A stretch of DNA of 10,051 nt from Bacillota bacterium (GTDB lineage: Bacteria > Bacillota > Clostridia > Oscillospirales > Acutalibacteraceae): assembly GCA_009786275.1 (NCBI GenBank), contig WQTL01000459.1, positions 1-10,051 of the forward strand. Reading direction: 5' to 3'. The notes beneath the pieces were generated by a model, which was not told where the DNA came from, made no database searches, and was given only the letters and a program-made list of their open reading frames with translations. The position numbers were made by a program, and so were the translations under genes. Positions 6,137 to 10,051 of the stretch are shown in pieces. Position 1 is the stretch's first letter. Every line of letters begins with the position of its first letter.

Positions 6137-6546
6137 GGTTTTTCCTCGTGTTTTTCCGTATATCGTATACCGTTTTCCTTGCACCACGCAATGGCGCAAG
6201 CGCGCAGCCGTTCTTTCTCGAATCGCCGGTACTCATCGTGATAATTGCGTTCTTGCATCACAATGTGATAGAACTTCCCGTAATACTCGTACGGTGTCAG
6301 GGCTGTTTTGTATTGCGCGAATTTCCGGCGCAGCGGGGCATTGTGGATGCTGGCCAGAAATAAATCAATGGTATCGCCGGGGCATTCGGAGAACTGCAAA
6401 AAATCCGCCTCACGGAGTTCGTCGTCATCATACAGCAGGGCCTGCTTCTCCTCCGCCGAACAGATGCTGTAGTCGTCCAGGCGGAGAAAGTATCGCCCCG
6501 ACTGAAAATAACGATAGATGTTGGATATTGTCACATAGGCGGGCAC
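6133..6546 (-). CDS. UPF0158-like protein of unknown function
   Basis: This 137-residue acidic protein has no enzymatic motif that I recognise. Its layout resembles UPF0158 proteins: an early YFLRLDDYSI strand (19-28), then QFSECPGDTIDLFLASI (51-67), PLRRKFAQYKTAL (71-83), YYGKFYHI (88-95), and a closing EYRRFEKERLRACAIAWCKENGIRY (105-129), close to the RFK plus ERL-A-WL-NGI ending of that family. I made this match from memory, so it is tentative. The function of UPF0158 is unknown. There is no in-frame ATG near the start; GTG at 6546 is the probable start, with AGGAGG inside the thiC tail about 12 bases upstream, and GTG at 6534 is the alternative. It overlaps the next phosphatase start by four bases (ATGA). 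Confidence 0.6.
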   Translation of the reverse strand: MPAYVTISNIYRYFQSGRYFLRLDDYSICSAEEKQALLYDDDELREADFLQFSECPGDTIDLFLASIHNAPLRRKFAQYKTALTPYEYYGKFYHIVMQERNYHDEYRRFEKERLRACAIAWCKENGIRYTEKHEEKP

Positions 6547-6550
6547 GCCA

Positions 6551-7864
6551 TCACTTCCCCTCCTGATACATCTCCACCTTCTCCCCCGCCAAAATTTGAT
6601 TCACCGTGCGCATCGCGCACATCTTCCCGCACATGGAGCACGTGTGCTGCTCGGCGGGCGGCAGGCTGTCGTGGTATTCACGCGCCCGGTCCGGGTCAAT
6701 CGCCAGGGAGAACATCGCCTCCCAGTCCACGCGGCGGCGGGCCTCGCTCATTTGATTGTCAATTTCGCGCGCGTCGGGTACCCCCTTGGCGATGTCGGCC
6801 GCGTGGGCGGCGATTTTCGCGGCCACGATGCCCTCCCGCACGTCGTCCAGGTCGGGCAGGCGCAGGTGCTCCGCCGGGGTGACGTAGCACAGGAAATCCG
6901 CGCCGCTCATGGCGGCCATTGCCCCGCCGATGGCCGCGGTGATGTGGTCGTAGCCCGGCGCGATGTCCGTCACCAGCGGCCCGAGCACGTAGAACGGCGC
7001 GTTGTGGCACAGGCGTTTTTCCAGCAGAACATTCGCCGCGATCTCGTTCAGGGCCATGTGGCCCGGCCCTTCGATCATCACCTGGACGTCGCGTTCCCAG
7101 GCGCGTTTCGTCAAATTGCCCAACTCGATGAGCTCCTGCACCTGGGCGGCGTCGGTGGCGTCGCTGCCGCAGCCGGGGCGCATGGCGTCGCCCAGGGAGA
7201 CCGTCACGTCGTGGGCGCGCAAAATCTCCAGCACTTCGTCGTAGTACTCGAAGAAGGGGTTCTCGTTCCCCGTCATCTGCATCCACGCGAAGAGCAGCGA
7301 CCCGCCCCGCGACACGATGTTCGTCAGCCTTGGCGCGCGCTTGAAAGCCTCGATGGTGCGCCGGTTGATCCCCGCGTGTATCGTCACAAAGTCAACGCCC
7401 TCAAGGGCATGGGCCTCCACCACGCGCAAAAAGTCCCGCGCGGTGATGTCCAATAAATCTTTTTCGAGATACCCCACGGCGTCGTACATGGGCACCGTAC
7501 CGATCATCGCCGGGGAAATTTCGATCAATTTCCGGCGGAAATCACGCGTCTTTCCGCAGTTGGAAAGGTCCATGATGGCGTCCGTGCCCATCTCCAGCGC
7601 GAGCTTTGCCTTGCCCATTTCGCGCTCGTAGTCCCGGCTGTCGCCCGAAATCCCCAAATTCACGTTGATTTTCGTGCGCAGCCCCGCGCCCACGCCCTGG
7701 GGAACCAGCGCCGCATGGTGCACGTTCGCGGGGATGGCGACCTCGCCGCAGGCGACCTTGGCCCGCAGCCAGTCGGGATCGACTCCTTCTTTTTGTGCAA
7801 CCTGCCACATTTGCTCCGTGATTATGCCGGAGCGCGCCGCCTGCATCTGGGTTTTGTACTCCAT
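6551..7864 (-). CDS. thiC: Phosphomethylpyrimidine synthase ThiC (short type)
   Basis: ThiC is a radical-SAM enzyme that rearranges aminoimidazole ribotide into hydroxymethylpyrimidine phosphate, the pyrimidine half of thiamine. The 437-residue protein is the compact form usual in anaerobes and archaea. Family landmarks are [11 protein letters not shown] (65-75), [13 protein letters not shown] (92-104), [14 protein letters not shown] (157-170), VSRGGSL (184-190), [10 protein letters not shown] (222-231), MIEGPGHM (263-270), and [20 protein letters not shown] (294-313). The C-terminal cluster motif [10 protein letters not shown] has Cys409, Cys412 and Cys416 (CX2CX3C). The ATG at 7864 has AGGGGG (7869-7874) 4 bases before it, overlapping the NUDIX stop. 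Paralogues of this family (BzaA/BzaB/BzaF) make 5-hydroxybenzimidazole for cobamides. The nearby thiE favours ThiC, but motif inspection alone does not fully exclude the alternative. No TPP riboswitch precedes it. Confidence 0.93.
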   Translation of the reverse strand: MEYKTQMQAARSGIITEQMWQVAQKEGVDPDWLRAKVACGEVAIPANVHHAALVPQGVGAGLRTKINVNLGISGDSRDYEREMGKAKLALEMGTDAIMDLSNCGKTRDFRRKLIEISPAMIGTVPMYDAVGYLEKDLLDITARDFLRVVEAHALEGVDFVTIHAGINRRTIEAFKRAPRLTNIVSRGGSLLFAWMQMTGNENPFFEYYDEVLEILRAHDVTVSLGDAMRPGCGSDATDAAQVQELIELGNLTKRAWERDVQVMIEGPGHMALNEIAANVLLEKRLCHNAPFYVLGPLVTDIAPGYDHITAAIGGAMAAMSGADFLCYVTPAEHLRLPDLDDVREGIVAAKIAAHAADIAKGVPDAREIDNQMSEARRRVDWEAMFSLAIDPDRAREYHDSLPPAEQHTCSMCGKMCAMRTVNQILAGEKVEMYQEGK

Positions 7865-7868
7865 GTGT

Positions 7869-7874
7869 CCCCCT
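7869..7874 (-). promoter_or_regulatory. Ribosome binding site of thiC
   Basis: AGGGGG on the minus strand, 4 bases before the ATG at 7864, overlaps the TAG of the NUDIX gene. It sets the thiC start, although the frame stays open for another 21 codons upstream within the NUDIX gene. Confidence 0.65.
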
Positions 7875-8349
7875 AATAATAAACAAATTCGCGTGTAGTA
7901 TAGTCCCCTGGCTTGGGGTACAGGCAAAAGGCCTCGCTGTGTTCGTCAAAAAACATGGGAAGATAAGCCTCAAACCAAGGTGTGAAGCGGGCTCTCTGTG
8001 CCTTGAGCGCCTCCGGCGTGGCCCAGAAGTGCAGCCCCTCCTTGGTATCGATGGCCGTGCCCGCAAAATCGCGGGTCTTGTACAAAAACACGAAGTAGCG
8101 GCGCTCCTCGCCCTCCGGCGTTTCGCGCCAGCACTCGTGCTTGATCCCGCAAAACTGCAAATTGCGCACGGCGAGGCCTGTTTCTTCAAGCACCTCCCGC
8201 ACCGCGCAATCATACAAGCTTTCGTCCTCGTCCACATGCCCGCCGGGGAAGGCCAGGCCCTTGAACGACAGCAGCCGGTCCTGCACCAGCACCTCGCCGG
8301 TGGCCGGGTTTTCGATCATCACCATGGTGGTGAGCGTTATGTTGGGCAT
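7873..8349 (-). CDS. NUDIX hydrolase
   Basis: This 158-residue protein carries a perfect Nudix box: Gly37, Glu43, then REVLEETGL at 51-59, matching GX5EX7REUXEEXGU, where the glutamates bind the metal ions. Nudix enzymes cleave diphosphates linked to another group. [18 protein letters not shown] (8-25) and AFPGGHV (33-39) are the usual N-terminal strands. Its closest look is to the 8-oxo-dGTP diphosphatase-type Nudix proteins of Bacillota, but specificity cannot be read from sequence. It sits between thiE and thiC, so clean-up of a thiamine-pathway diphosphate (as E. coli NudJ does with the pyrimidine diphosphate) is a reasonable speculation. The ATG at 8349 has GGAGGT (8353-8358) just upstream, and it overlaps the end of thiE by 13 bases. 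Confidence 0.93.
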   Translation of the reverse strand: MPNITLTTMVMIENPATGEVLVQDRLLSFKGLAFPGGHVDEDESLYDCAVREVLEETGLAVRNLQFCGIKHECWRETPEGEERRYFVFLYKTRDFAGTAIDTKEGLHFWATPEALKAQRARFTPWFEAYLPMFFDEHSEAFCLYPKPGDYTTREFVYY

Positions 8350-8966
8350 AGCACCTCCGCCGCCCCGCGCAGTTCCCGCGCGGCCTGCTCCACATTCTCC
8401 CGGCCGAAAATCCCCGAGACAACCGCGAAGCCCGCCATGCCGCAGCCCTTGAGCTGTGCGATATTCGTGCGGTCAATCCCGCCGATGGCGACAACCGGTA
8501 TCTTCACGCTATGGCAAATCTCGCTGAACAATTCAAGCGGCATGGGCACGGCGTCGCTCTTGGTACGTGTCCCGAATACCGCGCCGCAGCCAAGATAATC
8601 CGCCCCGGCGGCCTGCGCGGCCAGGGCCTGCTCCACGGTGCGCGCCGTCGCCCCCAGGCGTTTTCCCGGACCGAGCAAATCCCGCGCCGCGCGCAAATCG
8701 CCGTCGGAAAGGCCCAAATGCGCCCCGGCGGCATCGATTTTCAAGGCGATATCGGCCCTGTCGTTGATAATCAAGGGAATATCAAAGGCATCGGTGATGC
8801 TCTTCACACGTGCGGCAAGGGCCAGCAATTCGTCATCCGGAAGGCCCTTCGCCCGCAGCTGGAGCATCGTCGCGCCGCCCTTGAGCGCCTGTTCGATCGC
8901 GGCAAGATCGCCGTCAGAGATGGCGTATAGCAACAGATAATTCAGCATTAAGCATTCAGCATTCAT
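8337..8966 (-). CDS. thiE: Thiamine-phosphate synthase ThiE
   Basis: ThiE joins hydroxymethylpyrimidine diphosphate to thiazole phosphate, giving thiamine phosphate. Numbered from the ATG at 8948, the motifs are LLYAISD (6-12), MLQLRAKG (28-35; family QLRxK), IPLIINDRADIAL (57-69), AGAHLG (74-79), GATARTVEQA (99-108), ADYLGCGAVFGTRTKSDA (116-133), VVAIGGI (152-158) and VVSGIF (176-181). These include the substrate and pyrophosphate binding residues, so this is the true synthase, in contrast to the TenI-like protein at 1917-2447. The start is uncertain: ATG 8966 lies 2 bases after the dapB stop, while ATG 8948 gives the more usual 203-residue length. Neither has a clear ribosome site, so coupling to dapB is likely. 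The start region overlaps a 7-base tandem repeat. Its end overlaps the NUDIX gene by 13 bases. Confidence 0.94.
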   Translation of the reverse strand: MNAECLMLNYLLLYAISDGDLAAIEQALKGGATMLQLRAKGLPDDELLALAARVKSITDAFDIPLIINDRADIALKIDAAGAHLGLSDGDLRAARDLLGPGKRLGATARTVEQALAAQAAGADYLGCGAVFGTRTKSDAVPMPLELFSEICHSVKIPVVAIGGIDRTNIAQLKGCGMAGFAVVSGIFGRENVEQAARELRGAAEVLCPT

Positions 8967-8970
8967 AATT
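8936..8970 (-). repeat. Five 7-base tandem repeats over the thiE start
   Basis: Read on the minus strand, five heptamers follow in register: AATTATG, AATGCTG, AATGCTT, AATGCTG and AATTATC. The run begins within the dapB stop codon, covers both candidate thiE start codons (8966 and 8948), and ends inside the thiE N-terminus. Four of the units or their junctions create an ATG, and together these fall in all three frames. The AT-rich run contrasts with the GC-rich surroundings, which suggests an inserted or expanded short repeat. Confidence 0.7.
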
Positions 8971-9724
8971 ATTTCAGGTCGTCCATGCCGTAGCGCCCGG
9001 CGGGCTTGTCCGGCAGCCAGCGCGCCGCGGCCAGGCAGCCGGCGGCGAAGATGCGCTTGCTGTAGGCCCGGTGGGTGAGCTCCAGGACCTCGTCGAAGCC
9101 CGCGAAGAGCACGGTGTGCTCGCCCGGCACGGTGCCGCCCCGGACGGAGTGCATGCCGATTTCGCCCTTCGGGCGCGGCTCGCGCAGGCTGTGGCGCTCG
9201 TAGGCGTAGGCGCGGGGGGCGTCCAGGCCCTCGTTGACGGCCTCCGCCAGGATGTAGGCCGTGCCGCTGGGCGCGTCGATCTTTTGGTTGTGGTGCGCTT
9301 CGAGAATCTCGATGTCGAAGCTGTCGCCCAGTGTTTGCGCGGCGAGCCTGGCCAGCTGCTTGAGCAGCAAAATCCCAAGCGACATATTGCCGCTCTGGAA
9401 GACGGGGATGCGCTTTGCGGCCTGCTCGATCATGGCGTATTCGCCCTCGCCGTAGCCCGTGGTGGCCAGCACGGCGGGCAGCTTTTCCCGCAGGCAGAAC
9501 TCCAGCAGGGCGGGCAGCAGCGAGGGGTGCGAGCAGTCGATCACCACGTCCGGGCGGACGCCGCCGACGCCTGCGGGGCTTTCGAACACCGGGAAGGGCA
9601 GGGGAGCGCGCCCAGCGGCGTGGTCGATGCCCGCGACGACACGCGCGTCCCCCCGGGTTTCGCAATATTCGGTCACCGCGCGGCTGAGCTTGCCGTAACA
9701 GCCGCTGAGCAATATATTAAGCAT
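8969..9724 (-). CDS. dapB: 4-hydroxy-tetrahydrodipicolinate reductase DapB
   Basis: DapB reduces the DapA product with NAD(P)H to tetrahydrodipicolinate, the second committed step toward diaminopimelate and lysine, needed for the peptidoglycan cross-bridge. The 251-residue protein begins with the Rossmann loop ILLSGCYGKLSRAV (4-17). VVIDCSHPSLL (60-70) and LATTGY (86-91) follow. QSGNMSLGILLLKQL (110-124) leads to the signature EAHHNQKIDAPSGTA (142-156), with His144, His145 and Lys148 as catalytic and substrate-binding residues. HSVRGGTVPGEHTVLF (192-207) and TYPE-II-like SKRIFAAG (222-229) complete the fold. ATG 9724 has AGGAGGA (9732-9738) 7 bases before it. dapA lies directly upstream, separated by a 122-base gap holding an inverted repeat. 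Confidence 0.96.
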   Translation of the reverse strand: MLNILLSGCYGKLSRAVTEYCETRGDARVVAGIDHAAGRAPLPFPVFESPAGVGGVRPDVVIDCSHPSLLPALLEFCLREKLPAVLATTGYGEGEYAMIEQAAKRIPVFQSGNMSLGILLLKQLARLAAQTLGDSFDIEILEAHHNQKIDAPSGTAYILAEAVNEGLDAPRAYAYERHSLREPRPKGEIGMHSVRGGTVPGEHTVLFAGFDEVLELTHRAYSKRIFAAGCLAAARWLPDKPAGRYGMDDLK

Positions 9725-9731
9725 AAGAAAA

Positions 9732-9738
9732 TCCTCCT
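9732..9738 (-). promoter_or_regulatory. Ribosome binding site of dapB
   Basis: AGGAGGA on the minus strand lies 7 bases before the dapB ATG at 9724. It is a near-perfect Shine-Dalgarno site and sets the start. The repeat upstream (9753-9833) ends 14 bases before it, so folding of that repeat in the message could affect access to the site. Confidence 0.8.
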
Positions 9739-9752
9739 GGGGTTTATACAAA

Positions 9753-9833
9753 TGTAGGGGGCGGCCTCTGGACGTCCCTGGGCAAAAACAGATGGCGTTT
9801 TCACTTGGGACGTCGAGGACGCCGTCCCCTACA
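9753..9833. repeat. Imperfect palindrome, possible miniature mobile element
   Basis: The left arm (9753-9778) starts TGTAGGGGGCGGCCTC and ends GACGTCCC; the right arm (9807-9833) starts GGGACGTC and ends GTCCCCTACA. The two are inverted copies with a few mismatches and one extra base, around a 28-base centre. The centre holds a smaller AAAAC/GTTTT hairpin (9785-9801). Termini TGTAGGGG/CCCCTACA and the GGCGGCCTCTG core look like short interspersed elements I know from GC-rich Clostridia genomes, although I could not search for other copies. It fills most of the dapA-dapB gap. It lacks a T tract after the stem on either strand, so a role as a simple terminator is not supported. Confidence 0.75.
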
Positions 9834-9846
9834 GACAGCGTGTTTT

Positions 9847-10051
9847 TTACACCAGCCCGTGCCGTTCCAGGGTCGCCGTGAGCTTCGCCAGCCCGGCTTC
9901 GCCCATCTCGCACAGGGGCAGGCGGCAGGGCCCCACGCCCTTGCCCATGAGGTTCATCGCGGCCTTGACGGGGATGGGGTTGACGTCGAGAAACAAATCG
10001 TTGCAGAGGTCCAGCCATTCCAGCTGGAGCGCGAGGCACCCGGCCTGGTCC
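9847..10051 (-). CDS. dapA: 4-hydroxy-tetrahydrodipicolinate synthase DapA, C-terminal fragment
   Basis: This is the 3' end of a gene cut by the right edge of the window. It encodes 67 residues followed by TAA at 9847-9849. Its LFLDVNPIPVKAAMNLMG segment matches the conserved DapA C-terminal stretch (NPIPVK), and GPCRLPLCEMGEAGLAKL with a closing HGLV fits the final helices. DapA condenses pyruvate and aspartate semialdehyde, giving the substrate of DapB, whose gene lies 122 bases downstream on the same strand. The N-terminal barrel, including the Schiff-base lysine, lies outside the window, so intactness cannot be judged. Confidence 0.92.
   Translation of the reverse strand, partial: DQAGCLALQLEWLDLCNDLFLDVNPIPVKAAMNLMGKGVGPCRLPLCEMGEAGLAKLTATLERHGLV

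Noticed and set aside
6596..7456. 286-codon open frame on the plus strand opposite thiC
   Set aside because: The H/V/R-rich translation is a frame shadow of thiC codons; no domain is seen.
7865..7960. TPP riboswitch before thiC
   Set aside because: The NUDIX coding region runs to 8 bases before thiC, and no CTGAGA or ACCTGATCTGGATAATGCC-like core was found on either strand here.
8337..9665. Extended 442-codon frame that would fuse upstream sequence to ThiE
   Set aside because: The upstream part is dapB read in another frame. ThiE starts after the dapB stop, so this is not a fusion.
9071..9757. 228-codon open frame on the plus strand opposite dapB
   Set aside because: DapB signatures on the other strand are unambiguous, and this frame runs into the inverted repeat region without protein character.
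9725..9846. Rho-independent terminator between dapA and dapB
   Set aside because: The stem is strong, but no T run follows it on the minus strand (TTTGTATAAA is poor). The six T bases at 9843-9848 lie before the stem in the direction of transcription.

Overview
The window looks like chromosomal DNA from a GC-rich member of the Bacillota, probably a Clostridia-type anaerobe. The reasons are a strictly anaerobic thiamine route (ThiH, a radical-SAM enzyme, rather than the oxidase ThiO), a short ThiC, a VanW-family protein, a clostridial-style DapB, strong GGAGG-type ribosome binding sites, and tightly packed genes with almost no intergenic DNA. This is inferred from protein character; no rRNA or marker gene is present, so the lineage is tentative.

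Left block, plus strand (1-3282): the last 22 codons of thiG, a class I SAM methyltransferase, thiH, a TenI-like (ThiE-fold) protein and a vanW-family gene. They are separated by 1-6 bases or overlap as ATGA, so they read as one operon whose promoter lies before the window. ThiG, ThiH and TenI are the thiazole branch of thiamine synthesis. The methyltransferase and VanW protein are passengers of unknown role.

Right block, minus strand (10051 down to 3251): the end of dapA, an inverted repeat, dapB, thiE, a NUDIX hydrolase, thiC, a UPF0158-like protein, two tandem paralogous histidine phosphatases, a SnoaL-like protein and two GNAT acetyltransferases. Apart from the 122-base dapA-dapB gap, the genes overlap by up to 13 bases or sit within 10 bases of each other. 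This is probably one long transcript joining lysine/diaminopimelate synthesis, the pyrimidine and coupling steps of thiamine synthesis (ThiC, ThiE) and a tail of small enzymes that may act on or clean up small metabolites.

The two blocks converge and their last genes overlap by 32 bases at 3251-3282, with no visible terminator between them. The thiamine pathway is thus split over two facing operons: thiazole genes on one side, pyrimidine and coupling genes on the other. Each block carries one ThiE-fold protein: a TenI-type with the tautomerase histidine on the left and a canonical ThiE on the right.

The only gap over 100 bases (9725-9846) is mostly filled by an 81-base imperfect palindrome resembling a mobile miniature element. 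A run of five 7-base repeats lies over the start of thiE. I see no tRNA, rRNA, CRISPR array, insertion sequence, TPP riboswitch or confident promoter. No stretch over 300 bases lacks a gene.
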